Shown: positions 27,088 through 36,987, numbered from the stretch's first letter. The stretch is DNA of 64,000 nt from Crocinitomicaceae bacterium (GCA_018402525.1 JAGYIR010000005.1:62001-126000); one strand, 5' to 3'. Notes: generated by a model from the letters alone, not told the origin. Numbers and translations are program-made.

Positions 27088-29922
27088 ATGCAAAAATTAT
27101 TGTTAAGCATTGGTGTACTGTTTTCTGTATATGCACATGCACAAGTAAACGTTTACGAATGTGGTGTAGTAAATCCGTCAGTTACACCAAGTGAAGTGTT
27201 GAATGGCGCTTACGGTTTCTACCGACCGTGTATTGAGTTTGGTACAAACCATGATTTTCAGTTTTCAGGGGATGTTCACAAAGACATTAAAGCATCCGAA
27301 TACATTCATATTCAAGAGGGGTTTCACGCAGGTTTTTTTAACGAAAATAAAGGCGTACATTTACGTATAGCAGAAAAATCACTGTTTGATGTGGCCGTTC
27401 TCAACTACCCTGACCTCAACCACATTCAGAAATTTAAAAAAGTTGAATTTGGCGTGGATTTAGAAGGCGAAATAGAAGACAGGATAAAGGCATTTTTGGC
27501 TAATACTGCTACGCCAACCCTCTATCATTTAAATCCGTTTATTGAAGATGATATGAACCCCAACACCTCTGAAATTTCAATGCACGCAACATTTATTCAT
27601 CCATCTACATGGACGGTAAAAGAGCGTGATTTCTTTTACTACCACGAATACGAACAAGCGGGACCAGGGTATGGAGTTAATGTAACGAACAATAATGGAG
27701 ATGATGGTTGGAGTGATTCACTTAACGACAACAACGATTACCTCATGCGGGTGCGTTTTGCACCACCACAACTGGGTGAATGGGAAGCACATTTTAGCAT
27801 CACTTACGATGGAATGACTATCCAATTGCCTGTATTTACCTTTTTGGTAGAAGACAACAACCATCCCGGTTTTGTGAAAGTACACAACAACAATCGAAAT
27901 TTACAAAGAGGAACAAGCATAGTCTTTCCCTTAGGACATGTGTTGCCGGGACCCTACAATAGAGCCAATGGTGAGCAAGTCCCATGGGGAGATCCTGTTG
28001 AGAACAAATCAGAATACAACACCACTGTTGCCGACTGGAATCAATATTTGGGAGATGTTGAAAGTTACATCGCCCAAGGTGCAAAATCATTCAAATTAGC
28101 ACAAACCAGCTACGGCAACTTGATAGAATTTGAAGAGCTGGGCAATTACCGAAAACGCTTGCAGTATGCCTGGGAACAAGACAAAATTTTGGACATGTGC
28201 GAAGAAAATGACGTATTGGTTAATTTTAATCTGCTCTTTCAAGATGTTATTATGGGGTATGGTCAAAACGGTGGACCTAAACCAGGTGGTGGTTACTGGG
28301 GAGATCCATGGGATTATGGCAATTATGGACCAGATGGGCTTCAAAATCCAAACGACTATTATCCACCGTACTGCTATTTTGTACAAGATAGTTTACCAAG
28401 CAATCAGTTTTTGGACCCCATTTTAATGAACTACCACAAACAACGCACACGTTATTACGTAGCGAGGTACGGATATTCTCCGCAAATCTACACGTGGGAA
28501 CTCATGAGCGAACCTTTTCATATGGATCAATTTGCGAATGGGACGTTTACGGCACCAAATGGGAATGAGTTGTCTGATGAACCAGCCAGTATATATTTTC
28601 ATCCAGGACATCAAGTAGCCATTGAGGCAATAAACACATACCACAATGAGCTCAGCGATTACATTAAAAATGAACTGGAAGACACCGACCATTTAATTAC
28701 TTTACAACAAGCCAATGAGGAGAATAACCCGTATATATATCCCTATCAAAGTGCTTTTAGTCCATGGATAGATATTATTGGATACAACATTTACGGAGAT
28801 CGTCCTGATAAATTGGTAAGAAAAAAAGATGATAAAAATGGAAAAAATAATTTAGTCGTTGAATATTCAGACAATCCAAACAAAGATGAAATTTCCACCT
28901 ATAAAACAATCATTGAGAAATTTTGGGAAATTGGAAAACCAATCATCTTATCAGAAGCAGGGCATGCAAACCCACCAGTACTAGATATTGAGTGCTACGG
29001 CACTACTGGAAACACTATTGATGCCATGACCTTAGGTTTTACAGGAGTTGCAGCAATGCATCCTTGGGAAGGGTATAGTTACGGTTACACAAATGCCAGT
29101 GGCGACCTTCAATTTGATGGACGCTTCCTTTGGCCTGCAACCATTTCAGCTGAAAAACACATGAATTCTGAAAAGGTAATTCCTACCTTGGATCATTGGG
29201 ACGGAAACTGGAAACAAGGACGGCAAATTGAAAAGGTTTACCCAGGTGATGATGCGCTTCCCAAAGAATTACAGTATTACTTAGCACAAAGCAATGAACT
29301 CGCAACAGGATATGTACGCAATCGTTCCTATAATGCCTATACCGAGCGCCTAGGTGATGATTGTCATCCTTTGATCTGGACGATACCCTATTCAGATGGA
29401 TTTGAAGCTCCTTTGGATGACTTTTTTTCATTTTATCATTACACTGGAAACAATAGTAATGGGAAAAACAATCACTTGTATGTAACAGGGCTTCAAAAAA
29501 AGAAATGGTATGAGATTAAATGGTATGATTTTATAACCGGAGATTTGATTTTGACGCAATGGCAACAAACGGACAATAAATTCCGCATGGAATTACACTA
29601 CCCCTCAATGGCGAGTCCTATACTATGGTTTTCCATGGAAAGAGATTTCAGCAAATCAATCGATCTTGAATCAGATGAAGAGGAAATCGACAGACCCCAA
29701 AATCAATCTTTTTCGATTTATCCAAACCCTTTTACTGGAAACATTACTATTTTTTCACCACAAGATGATACAATCGAAATTCGTTCAGTAATCGGCGCAC
29801 TTGTTGGTAGTTACTCTATTACAGTAGGTAAAACAATAATTCGGTTAGATCAGTTAAGTAGTGGAGTTTATTTTGTAACTTCTAAACATGCTAACATCAC
29901 GTTAAAAATTGTAAAACAATGA
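27088..29922 (+). CDS. T9SS-exported glycoside hydrolase-like protein (DUF5060 plus TIM barrel)
   Basis: A 944-aa secreted protein. Signal peptide 1-18 (ending AHAQ). A beta-sandwich region resembles DUF5060 (about 155-265, finishing GFVKVHNNNRN). A (beta/alpha)8-like domain with candidate acid/base Glu in YTWELMSEPFH (about 470-480) and candidate nucleophile Glu in ILSEAGHANPP (about 625-635) fits a clan A glycosidase. The C-terminal type A sorting domain starts FSIYPNPFTGNITIFSP (about 870-944). Predicted to hydrolyse an extracellular polysaccharide; the substrate is unknown. It is flanked by a fibre-like protein and a beta-barrel that overlaps its stop. Confidence 0.85.
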   Translation: MQKLLLSIGVLFSVYAHAQVNVYECGVVNPSVTPSEVLNGAYGFYRPCIEFGTNHDFQFSGDVHKDIKASEYIHIQEGFHAGFFNENKGVHLRIAEKSLFDVAVLNYPDLNHIQKFKKVEFGVDLEGEIEDRIKAFLANTATPTLYHLNPFIEDDMNPNTSEISMHATFIHPSTWTVKERDFFYYHEYEQAGPGYGVNVTNNNGDDGWSDSLNDNNDYLMRVRFAPPQLGEWEAHFSITYDGMTIQLPVFTFLVEDNNHPGFVKVHNNNRNLQRGTSIVFPLGHVLPGPYNRANGEQVPWGDPVENKSEYNTTVADWNQYLGDVESYIAQGAKSFKLAQTSYGNLIEFEELGNYRKRLQYAWEQDKILDMCEENDVLVNFNLLFQDVIMGYGQNGGPKPGGGYWGDPWDYGNYGPDGLQNPNDYYPPYCYFVQDSLPSNQFLDPILMNYHKQRTRYYVARYGYSPQIYTWELMSEPFHMDQFANGTFTAPNGNELSDEPASIYFHPGHQVAIEAINTYHNELSDYIKNELEDTDHLITLQQANEENNPYIYPYQSAFSPWIDIIGYNIYGDRPDKLVRKKDDKNGKNNLVVEYSDNPNKDEISTYKTIIEKFWEIGKPIILSEAGHANPPVLDIECYGTTGNTIDAMTLGFTGVAAMHPWEGYSYGYTNASGDLQFDGRFLWPATISAEKHMNSEKVIPTLDHWDGNWKQGRQIEKVYPGDDALPKELQYYLAQSNELATGYVRNRSYNAYTERLGDDCHPLIWTIPYSDGFEAPLDDFFSFYHYTGNNSNGKNNHLYVTGLQKKKWYEIKWYDFITGDLILTQWQQTDNKFRMELHYPSMASPILWFSMERDFSKSIDLESDEEEIDRPQNQSFSIYPNPFTGNITIFSPQDDTIEIRSVIGALVGSYSITVGKTIIRLDQLSSGVYFVTSKHANITLKIVKQ

Positions 29923-30617
29923 GTAATTTAAAAAGAGGTGTTTTTTTGCTTATTTTATGTTGCTTTGTGCATTCGCCACAAGTAAATGCCCAAAATAAGA
30001 TAAACCCATATATTAAAATTATGGGGGCAGTAGGTTTATATAACATTTATCAATCCTACGGTATTACTACAGCCGATGCAACAATTGCCGCAGGGTTGGA
30101 TTTTAATGATTTTTTTTCGGTTCCTATAGGAGTTAATAACATTAAAGTCATAAATAGTCAATTAGATATTGTAACTCTTTCTATTTCTCCCACTTACCGA
30201 ATTCTAAAATCCAAACACGCTGTTAGCCCTGTTCTTAGTCTAGATATAGGTACACAAATCTGGTCTAACGGAAATGGTAGATTTGTTAAACCGGGTAATG
30301 ATTACAGTTTTACATCATATAAGCCCGAATCAGTAGGTGCTTATGGTGTAGACCAAGTTCGTTACAAAAGAGGTTTACTTTTCTATAAAACTAAACTTTT
30401 GGTAGATTTCAAAATTAATGAGTTCAATCTGATGTTTGGTCCAACGTTTAATTTAATGTACATTAAAAATGAAAACGCAAAAATAGATTGGTCGAATGGG
30501 GACATTTACTTTGATGAGTACATATCTGACCACCGTGGTTTTGGATTTGAATTATCCCTGATGTACACCTTCCCTATGAAAAAACAGTCTCTCGACGAGC
30601 TCGAGAACCGTGATTAA
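29919..30617 (+). CDS. Predicted outer-membrane beta-barrel protein
   Basis: A 232-aa protein, not assigned to a named family. Signal peptide 1-24 (ending QVNAQ), then alternating hydrophobic strands typical of an eight- to ten-strand barrel (LDIVTLSISPTYRIL, HAVSPVLSLDIGTQIW, FNLMFGPTFNLMYI, FGFELSLMYTF). It overlaps the glycosidase-like gene by 4 bases, so the three genes 26041-30617 probably work together at the cell surface. Confidence 0.75.
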   Translation: MSNLKRGVFLLILCCFVHSPQVNAQNKINPYIKIMGAVGLYNIYQSYGITTADATIAAGLDFNDFFSVPIGVNNIKVINSQLDIVTLSISPTYRILKSKHAVSPVLSLDIGTQIWSNGNGRFVKPGNDYSFTSYKPESVGAYGVDQVRYKRGLLFYKTKLLVDFKINEFNLMFGPTFNLMYIKNENAKIDWSNGDIYFDEYISDHRGFGFELSLMYTFPMKKQSLDELENRD

Positions 30618-30631
30618 AAATTAATGGAGTG

Positions 30632-30685
30632 AAAGTAGAATTTAGAGTTTATAATGTTTCAATTCTAAACTCTAAATTCTACTTC
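30632..30685. repeat. Perfect 18-19 bp inverted repeat between convergent genes
   Basis: Arms at 30633-30650 and 30667-30684 are perfect reverse complements (AAGTAGAATTTAGAGTTT and its complement), with a 16-base loop. The right arm includes the stop codon and last codon of pdxJ. There is no GC-rich stem, but the length would make a stable hairpin in both transcripts, so a bidirectional terminator or mRNA 3' protector is plausible. The core TTTAGAGTT recurs near 25.9 kb. Confidence 0.75.
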
Positions 30686-31392
30686 AACAACCTTCTATAC
30701 TGCTGAATCGTATTCTCCAATCCAAAATAGAGCGCATCTGAAATCAACGCATGTCCAATGGAGACTTCAAGCAATCCTGTAATATTTTCCTTGAAGAATT
30801 TTAGATTTTCTAGACTCAAATCGTGACCAGCATTGATTCCCAATCCCAGTTCACTGGCCAAATTTGCCGCAGCTACGTAGTCGCGAATCGCCTTTGCAGG
30901 GTTTTTGCTATAGTCTTCTGCATAAGGTCCAGTGTACAATTCAATTCGATCTACACCGCATTTTGCTGCGTATCGTATATTTTCCAAATTCGTATCGACA
31001 AACACCGAAGATCGAACGCCTTTTATTCTCAATTCTTTTGCTAGTTCTGTCAGGAGTGATTCATTCGCTTTTGTATCCCAGCCCGCATTCGATGTCAACA
31101 CACCCGGAGGATCAGGAACAAGCGTTGCTTGAGCTGGTAAAACGTCACTGATCAGATCCATGAATCGTGCATCTGGGTATCCTTCGATGTTGAATTCAGT
31201 CGTGAGTACCTTTGCTAAATCATAAACATCCTTTCGTGTGATATGACGTTCGTCTGGCCGTGGATGAACCGTAATACCATCTGCTCCGAATCGCTCGCAG
31301 TCAAGTGCTACCTGAACAACATTGGGGACATCTCCCCCTCGCGCATTGCGGATCGTTGCAATCTTATTCACGTTCACACTTAATTTTGCCAT
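30679..31392 (-). CDS. pdxJ: Pyridoxine 5'-phosphate synthase
   Basis: A 237-aa TIM-barrel enzyme condensing 1-deoxy-D-xylulose 5-phosphate with 3-amino-2-oxopropyl phosphate in vitamin B6 synthesis. Start chosen at [20 protein letters not shown], because a promoter lies at 31417-31448 and an earlier in-frame ATG (31419) would sit inside it. Conserved features: [10 protein letters not shown] (about 41-50), a catalytic Glu in the [12 protein letters not shown] region, ELYTGPYA (about 152-159), and [12 protein letters not shown] (about 187-198). Normal length. Convergent with the barrel gene across a palindrome. Confidence 0.95.
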   Translation of the reverse strand: MAKLSVNVNKIATIRNARGGDVPNVVQVALDCERFGADGITVHPRPDERHITRKDVYDLAKVLTTEFNIEGYPDARFMDLISDVLPAQATLVPDPPGVLTSNAGWDTKANESLLTELAKELRIKGVRSSVFVDTNLENIRYAAKCGVDRIELYTGPYAEDYSKNPAKAIRDYVAAANLASELGLGINAGHDLSLENLKFFKENITGLLEVSIGHALISDALYFGLENTIQQYRRLLK

Positions 31393-31416
31393 TTGATTCC
31401 TATAAGTTTGTTCAGA

Positions 31417-31448
31417 CAAAAGTAAAAACTTAGTGAGGATTTATTCAA
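31417..31448 (-). promoter_or_regulatory. Promoter of pdxJ
   Basis: On the minus strand: TTG (31448-31446), 21-base spacer, then TACTTTTG (31424-31417). Both boxes are exact, and they set the pdxJ start at 31392. Confidence 0.65.
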
Positions 31449-31524
31449 AATCAGGCAATATTTAAAAAATATGAACGTATAAATATGAGCAAACTAAGGT
31501 TATTATGCTACATTCGTAAATACT

Positions 31525-32187
31525 ATGAGAGCAATTGATTTAATCACAGATGAGATTCCACCACTGACCCATGAGGACACTGGTGAAAGAGCCCTGAACT
31601 GGATGGAAGAGTTCAAGGTCTCTCATTTACCCGTGCTGAAAAATGGCATTTTTGTAGGCGTGGTATCTGAAACTGACATTCTGGACAAAATGGATCTGGA
31701 CAAAACCTTGCACGAATTGTTTCAGCATCTTCCAAGACCCTACGTGCTAGCAAACGATCATATTTATCAAGTTTTATCGCGTATCTCTGAATTTAAACTC
31801 AGCGTAATTCCGGTATTGGATGAAAATGAAAAGTACCTCGGATGTACGTCAACACAGCATTTAATGACGTTGATTGCAAATACTGGAAGCATCAAAGAAC
31901 ACGGCGGTATTATTGTTTTGGAAATGGCAATTGCTGATTATTCAATGGCACAAATCGCTCAAATTGTGGAAAGCAATGACGCTAAAATTCTTAGCTCATT
32001 TATCATGTCTTCGGCTGATTCTACAACGATTGAAGTGACGCTGAAAATCAACAAGATTGAACTCGATCGCATTCTTAGAACATTCGAGCGCTACGATTAC
32101 ATCATTAAAGCAACCTATCAAAAAGGAAATTACGAAACGGACTTACAATTCCGCTTTGACGCCTTAATGAATTACCTGAATTTGTAA
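31525..32187 (+). CDS. CBS-domain protein
   Basis: A 220-aa cytoplasmic protein with a tandem CBS pair (about 1-125: FKVSHLPVLKNGIFVGVVSETDIL and FKLSVIPVLDENEKYLGCTS), likely binding an adenine nucleotide. An ACT-like C-terminal region follows (GGIIVLEMAIADYSMAQIAQIVES, about 132-190). Its stop and the nadK start share a base (taATG), pointing to co-regulation with NAD(P) metabolism. The element TACATTCG eight bases before the ATG is one mismatch from the -7 consensus. Confidence 0.88.
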   Translation: MRAIDLITDEIPPLTHEDTGERALNWMEEFKVSHLPVLKNGIFVGVVSETDILDKMDLDKTLHELFQHLPRPYVLANDHIYQVLSRISEFKLSVIPVLDENEKYLGCTSTQHLMTLIANTGSIKEHGGIIVLEMAIADYSMAQIAQIVESNDAKILSSFIMSSADSTTIEVTLKINKIELDRILRTFERYDYIIKATYQKGNYETDLQFRFDALMNYLNL

Positions 32188-33065
32188 TGAACATAGCACT
32201 ATTTGGACGTAAAGTGACTAAGCAAAATGCTGCCTATTACAGTGAAATTCTTGGTATACTGAAAGATTTAGGTTGGAATCCAGTCATTCATAAAGATCTG
32301 AAAGACTTACTTATTAAGAAAATAGGATTGGATAAAAATGTCGATCAATTTGAGTCGCACAAAGATTTTCTAACTGGGATAGATTTGAGTTTTAGCATTG
32401 GTGGTGATGGCACCTTTATTCAAAACGTAAAGTATGTCCGTGCATCTGGCGTTCCTGTCATGGGGATCAATACCGGTCGATTAGGGTTTTTGGCGAATAT
32501 TTCTAAAGACGACATCCAAAATACGATGGATTTAATCCAGCGAAAAGAATTCGTACATCAAAAAAGATCGCTCATTCGCGTAGAAACAGAACGCAATATT
32601 TTTGGGGAAGACAACATCGCCTTGAATGAATTAACACTTCAGAAAAAGGATACCTCATCAATGATTACCGTTCACACTTCTTTGGAAGGGAAATACCTGA
32701 ATTCTTATTGGGCAGATGGATTGATTGTTGCTACGCCTTCAGGTTCAACTGCTTATAGCTTGAGTTGCGGAGGTCCAATCGTAACTCCCGGTTGCCAAGT
32801 GCACATTTTAACTCCCATTGCTCCGCACAACTTAAATGTACGCCCGATGGTTGTCCCAGATCACATGCCTATAAAACTAAGCATTGAAGGTCGAAACAGA
32901 AACCACTTAATTACGATTGACGGAATTTCTAAGAACATTCGTCAAGAAGAAGAGGTAACTGTGCGTAAGGCTGAGTTTATGATCAATGTAATCAAGTTTG
33001 AAGAGAACAACTTCTTGGATACCATCCGTAATAAAATGCTCTGGGGAAGTGATCAACGCAATTAG
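32187..33065 (+). CDS. nadK: NAD kinase
   Basis: A 292-aa enzyme phosphorylating NAD to NADP. The signature GGDGTFIQ is at about 72-79; ALNELTLQKKD (about 148-158), ADGLIVATPSGSTAYSLSCGGP (about 181-202) and APHNLNVRPMV (about 212-222) are the nucleotide-binding and conserved NadK motifs. Coupled to the CBS-domain gene upstream, which may sense adenylate levels. Confidence 0.95.
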   Translation: MNIALFGRKVTKQNAAYYSEILGILKDLGWNPVIHKDLKDLLIKKIGLDKNVDQFESHKDFLTGIDLSFSIGGDGTFIQNVKYVRASGVPVMGINTGRLGFLANISKDDIQNTMDLIQRKEFVHQKRSLIRVETERNIFGEDNIALNELTLQKKDTSSMITVHTSLEGKYLNSYWADGLIVATPSGSTAYSLSCGGPIVTPGCQVHILTPIAPHNLNVRPMVVPDHMPIKLSIEGRNRNHLITIDGISKNIRQEEEVTVRKAEFMINVIKFEENNFLDTIRNKMLWGSDQRN

Positions 33066-33123
33066 ATGTGCTGTTTTTAATCTATGGCAGGAGTTTTGCC
33101 CTAGCTATATTGGAATATTTCTC

Positions 33124-33131
33124 TATTTTTG
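33124..33131 (+). promoter_or_regulatory. -7 element before the immunophilin gene
   Basis: TATTTTTG, an exact match to TAnnTTTG, 20 bases before the ATG at 33152. No TTG lies at ideal spacing. Confidence 0.4.
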
Positions 33132-33151
33132 AAACACTTAAATAAAAAATT

Positions 33152-34306
33152 ATGATTAGAATACTTTTCACACTATTAACGATAGCACTCGTAGGAACTT
33201 CATTTTCTCAAGACAAGGAGAAAACAAAAAAACCGAAAAAAGTAAAATTGGAACACGGAATGTATGCCGAGTTCACAACTACCAAGGGTGTTATCTTGAT
33301 TCAACTTGAGTTTGAAAAAACGCCTATGACCGTAGCTAACTTTGTTGGTTTAGCTGAAGGGAAATTTACAGTTGAAGACAGTATCAACTATACTACTCCT
33401 TTTTACAACGGTTTAAAGTTTCACCGTGTAATCAATGATTTTATGGTTCAAGGTGGTGATCCAGATGGAAATGGTTCTGGCGGACCAAAACATCGTTTTT
33501 ATGATGAAATTCACGCTAGTTTAAAACATTCTGGACCTGGAATTCTTTCCATGGCGAACTCAGGACCAAACACCAATGGAAGTCAATTTTTCATTACGCA
33601 CAAAGAAACGCCTTGGTTGGATGGAAAGCATACGGTATTCGGTCACGTTATTAGCGGTCAAGATGTTGTAAATGCCATCGAACAAGGTGATGAAATGACG
33701 GCAGTAAAGATTATCCGTCAAGGAAAAATAGCCAAAAAATGGAAAGCAACAGAGCAATTTGCGGCGGTGTATAATCACATCAAACAAGAAGAAGTTCTTA
33801 GAAAAGCGGAAATGGATAAAATAGCTGCTATGTCACAAGAGGAATACAGTGCTTATATGTTAGCTGAGATTCAAAAGGATTTCCCAGAGGCGAAGCAAAC
33901 AGCTTCAGGGTTAGTTTACATCATTGAAAATGAAGGTGAAGGAGCAAAACCATCAAAAGGTGCTAAATGCTCTGTACATTACACCGGAACGTTTAGAACA
34001 TCAGGAGACAAGTTTGATTCCTCACGTGACCGAGGCGCCCCGATGGATTTTCAATATCAAGTTCAACGCATGGTGCCAGGATTTGAAGAAGGAATTGGAA
34101 TGATTGGTAAAGGAGGAAAGGCTAAACTTATTATTCCTTACTATGGTGCATATGGTGCGCAAGGACGACCAGGTGCAATTCCGCCTTACTCAGATTTGGT
34201 ATTCGATATTGAAATGATGAACCTAGAAGCACCGAGTGAACACGATCATGACGGACACAACCACGACGGTCACGATCATCACGACCATGACGGACACAAG
34301 CACTAA
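33152..34306 (+). CDS. Periplasmic dual peptidyl-prolyl isomerase: cyclophilin-FKBP fusion with His-rich tail
   Basis: A 384-aa folding catalyst. Signal peptide about 1-20 (ending TSFSQ). Cyclophilin domain at about 35-185, with [34 protein letters not shown] and [13 protein letters not shown] helical linker follows (about 190-245). The FKBP domain (about 250-360) has [30 protein letters not shown] and [13 protein letters not shown]. The last 21 residues are nearly all His, Asp and Gly, a probable metal-binding tail like that of SlyD. Fusion of both isomerase families in one chain is a known but uncommon arrangement (dual-family immunophilins). Confidence 0.93.
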   Translation: MIRILFTLLTIALVGTSFSQDKEKTKKPKKVKLEHGMYAEFTTTKGVILIQLEFEKTPMTVANFVGLAEGKFTVEDSINYTTPFYNGLKFHRVINDFMVQGGDPDGNGSGGPKHRFYDEIHASLKHSGPGILSMANSGPNTNGSQFFITHKETPWLDGKHTVFGHVISGQDVVNAIEQGDEMTAVKIIRQGKIAKKWKATEQFAAVYNHIKQEEVLRKAEMDKIAAMSQEEYSAYMLAEIQKDFPEAKQTASGLVYIIENEGEGAKPSKGAKCSVHYTGTFRTSGDKFDSSRDRGAPMDFQYQVQRMVPGFEEGIGMIGKGGKAKLIIPYYGAYGAQGRPGAIPPYSDLVFDIEMMNLEAPSEHDHDGHNHDGHDHHDHDGHKH

Positions 34307-34330
34307 AAGTCTTAAATGAAATTGACTTGA

Positions 34331-34363
34331 CCTCTATTTGCTAAATGCGAATAGAGGTTTTTT
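34331..34363 (+). terminator. Terminator after the immunophilin gene
   Basis: Stem CCTCTATT / AATAGAGG around TGCTAAATGCG, followed by T6. It reaches the stop codon of the convergent DUF6089-like gene. Confidence 0.8.
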
Positions 34364-35174
34364 ATTGGTGAAAACATTTTTCGGGCTTACCAAGACGGAA
34401 AGTGATCATCACTCCAGAAAACACATACCAATCTTTGGTGGTGGAATTCCCTCTGTTGCCATAGGGACTACCAGATCTGTTCGATAAAGCCGCCGACAAA
34501 GGACCATTTTCAGCTGCTAGCACAAGTGGGTCGGCATAACTTTCTCCTCCAACATCGTCCAAATAATCGGTGAATGTTTTGCGAATTCCAAACTCGAAGT
34601 TAACACCAATCACATCTCCTAAGGACAGTTTAACGCCAACCCCTAATGGCAAACAAATCTGAGTCAAACTATAATACCCCTTGGAATTGACTGATGTCCC
34701 TTGTCCTTCCGTACCAAGCGAGCGCAATTCAACTTCTCTATCACCAACGACCGTTGTAGGGTTCATTTGAAAAACTCCAATTTCAGCCAACAAATAAGCA
34801 GTTCCCTTGTAACGATCATGTCCCAATTGAAATGGAAAGTAATTGAATTCAAACCCAGCTCCCAATTCGTAGATATTGGATGCAAAACTTAAATTTCGCT
34901 GTTTCAACACTTCCGATTTCGCCTGACTATCGTATCCGCTGACACGTGCGTACAAGAGGTTTGCTCTAAAACTTAGTCGTGGATTGATATTGTATCGGTA
35001 AACGAGACCACCTGCTAAGTGCGTGTTCTTAAAATGTCCGTACTGATTTAAATCACCGATATAATAGGAACCACCAATCATCACACCCAATTCAGAACGC
35101 GAACGACCTGTGTGGAATTGACTAATCGCAGTCGAAGTAACTGCAAAAATAATTATGGTGAAAAGATGCTTCAT
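34362..35174 (-). CDS. DUF6089-like outer-membrane beta-barrel protein
   Basis: A 270-aa protein. Signal peptide 1-19 (ending AISQ). The N-terminal ELGVMIGGSYYIGDLNQYGHFKNTHLAGGLVYRY region (about 28-62) and the C-terminal GIRKTFTDYLDDVGGESYADP segment (about 196-216) are typical of the DUF6089 barrel family of Bacteroidota. It ends in a strand VFSGVMITFRLG. Its function is unknown. A TATTTTTG element reads at 35201-35194. Confidence 0.85.
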   Translation of the reverse strand: MKHLFTIIIFAVTSTAISQFHTGRSRSELGVMIGGSYYIGDLNQYGHFKNTHLAGGLVYRYNINPRLSFRANLLYARVSGYDSQAKSEVLKQRNLSFASNIYELGAGFEFNYFPFQLGHDRYKGTAYLLAEIGVFQMNPTTVVGDREVELRSLGTEGQGTSVNSKGYYSLTQICLPLGVGVKLSLGDVIGVNFEFGIRKTFTDYLDDVGGESYADPLVLAAENGPLSAALSNRSGSPYGNRGNSTTKDWYVFSGVMITFRLGKPEKCFHQ

Positions 35175-35193
35175 TGTTTCAATCGGTTAAACG

Positions 35194-35201
35194 CAAAAAT
35201 A
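35194..35201 (-). promoter_or_regulatory. -7 element before the DUF6089-like gene
   Basis: Reads TATTTTTG on the minus strand, 19 bases before the start codon. No clear TTG at the usual distance. Confidence 0.4.
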
Positions 35202-35287
35202 CCAAGAAAATTGTATAATAACGAAGTTACATTGTGAAGTAAAATTGATTTGTTTTATTTTTAACGTAATATTATATTATAAACTAT

Positions 35288-35318
35288 TTGTTATTTGAGG
35301 TGGATTTACTTAGCTTTG
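35288..35318 (+). promoter_or_regulatory. Promoter of lysA
   Basis: TTG 35288-35290, 20-base spacer, TAGCTTTG 35311-35318. Exact Bacteroidota consensus, 20 bases before the lysA ATG. Confidence 0.65.
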
Positions 35319-35338
35319 CACCCTTGAAAATTAAAAAC

Positions 35339-36587
35339 ATGAACAAATCAATTCTTTTAGAAGTAGCAGAAAAGTTTGGCACCCCGTCTTACGTATATTC
35401 TGCTGAAAAAATACAACAGCAGTACAGCCAATTGCACGCCTCATTTAAACCTTTAAATGTAAAACTGCACTATGCACTAAAAGCATTGAACAATAGTAAT
35501 ATTTTAAAGCTACTGAAACAAGAAGGATCTGGATTGGATGCCGTATCGTTGGAAGAAATACATTTAGGACTGCGCGCAGGATTTTCACCTGAAAAAATAA
35601 TGTATACACCGAATTGTGTGGCGTTTGATGAGATTAAAGCAGCTGTTCAGCTCGGTGTTTTTATCAATATCGATAATTTGACCATGCTTGAAAAATTTGG
35701 GCAAGAATACGGACATTCAGAAGCGTGCTGCATCCGTATCAACCCGCACATTATGGCTGGAGGCAATGCGAACATTTCTGTAGGTCATATCGATTCAAAA
35801 TTTGGAATTTCTATTCACCAGGTCAGACACATAGAGCGCATCGTAGAAAACTACAACATCAATGTCATTGGATTGCACATGCATACCGGAAGTGATATTC
35901 TCGATGCTGATGTCTTTCTGCGCGGGCGCTGAATTGTTATATGACATTGCTTCAATTTTTCCAAACCTCACGTTTATGGATTTTGGAAGTGGATTTAAAG
36001 TCCCGTACAAAGAAGGTGACATGCATACGGATATGGAGAAAATTGGAAGCAAGATTGCCGCATCGTTTATGAATTTTTGCGAAAAATACGGTCGTAAACT
36101 TGAACTATGGTTTGAACCTGGAAAATACATTGTGAGCGAATCTGGTAAATTGCTGGTTAAAACCAATGTAGTGAAACAAACAACATCGACCGTGTTTGTT
36201 GGTGTAAACAGTGGACAAAATCACTTGTTACGACCTGTACTTTACAATGCCTATCACCACATTGAAAACATTTCTAACCCAAATGGAGATCAAAAGCTGT
36301 ATTCAGTTGTAGGAAATATTTGTGAAAGTGATACGCTCGGGTTTGATCGCTTCCTATCAGAAGTGAGAGAAGGTGATGTACTGTCGATCTCGAACGCCGG
36401 AGCGTATGGATTCTCGATGAGCAATCAATACAATGCACGTTTGCGTCCGGCAGAAGTACTTGTGTATGAAAACGAAGCACATTTAATTCGCAAGCGAGAA
36501 GTACTAGAGGACATCTACAAAAATGAGGTTGAGTTGGACTTTCTGAATACCCCACAACAAATCAAAGAAAACGAAATCGTTGATTAA
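35339..36587 (+). CDS. lysA: Diaminopimelate decarboxylase, apparent single-base frameshift
   Basis: PLP enzyme catalysing the last step of lysine synthesis. The PLP-binding Lys is in HYALKAL (about 43-49). HMHTGSDI, GSGFKVPY and CESDTLGFDR (C-terminal catalytic Cys) are all present, but in two frames: 35339-35932 and then the next frame to 36587. Removing one G from GCGCGGGCGCTG (near 35925-35930) restores VFLRGAELLYD and gives an uninterrupted 415-aa protein of normal length. I therefore treat it as one gene with a probable sequencing error. The stop overlaps the convergent gene through a shared TTAA. Confidence 0.9.
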
Positions 36588-36952
36588 GCTTGAAGGCGGG
36601 CTAGAAAGCGCGTAAGGTTTTCGTTTTCGGCCAATTTCTCAGAACCCAAGATAAGAAGTCGTTTGCATTTGAATTTCTGCAGCCAAATTTCAAAACTAGA
36701 AACGGCAACTTGAAGCGTTCCATTCACATCAACTTTTTGCGTTGGGAAATGTTTCAAATCGAATAACGAATGAATGTCATCAAGATCCTTTTCAATGTCT
36801 TGATTCGCATTAATTAGCAAAAGTCCATCCACTTGCTGTTCTTCTGACTTAAAATCATAATCCACTGTTTGAACACCCAAAGAGGTTGCCCATTCAGCAA
36901 TAATAGTAGAGAAGGTTGAATCCGATTTTAAATAAATGGTTTCTAAGATCAT
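36584..36952 (-). CDS. Conserved hypothetical small protein
   Basis: A 122-aa cytoplasmic protein, family not recognised. No signal peptide or membrane segment. It looks like a small alpha/beta domain: strands GLLLINAN and RLLILGS with intervening helices. A TATATTTG element lies 27 bases upstream (36987-36980 on the minus strand), supporting expression. Its stop and that of lysA share TTAA. Confidence 0.6.
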   Translation of the reverse strand: MILETIYLKSDSTFSTIIAEWATSLGVQTVDYDFKSEEQQVDGLLLINANQDIEKDLDDIHSLFDLKHFPTQKVDVNGTLQVAVSSFEIWLQKFKCKRLLILGSEKLAENENLTRFLARLQA

Positions 36953-36979
36953 AAACGTGCCTAATTATTTAAGCGAGCG

Positions 36980-36987
36980 CAAATATA
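36980..36987 (-). promoter_or_regulatory. -7 element before 36952 gene
   Basis: Reads TATATTTG on the minus strand. No TTG at ideal spacing. Confidence 0.4.
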
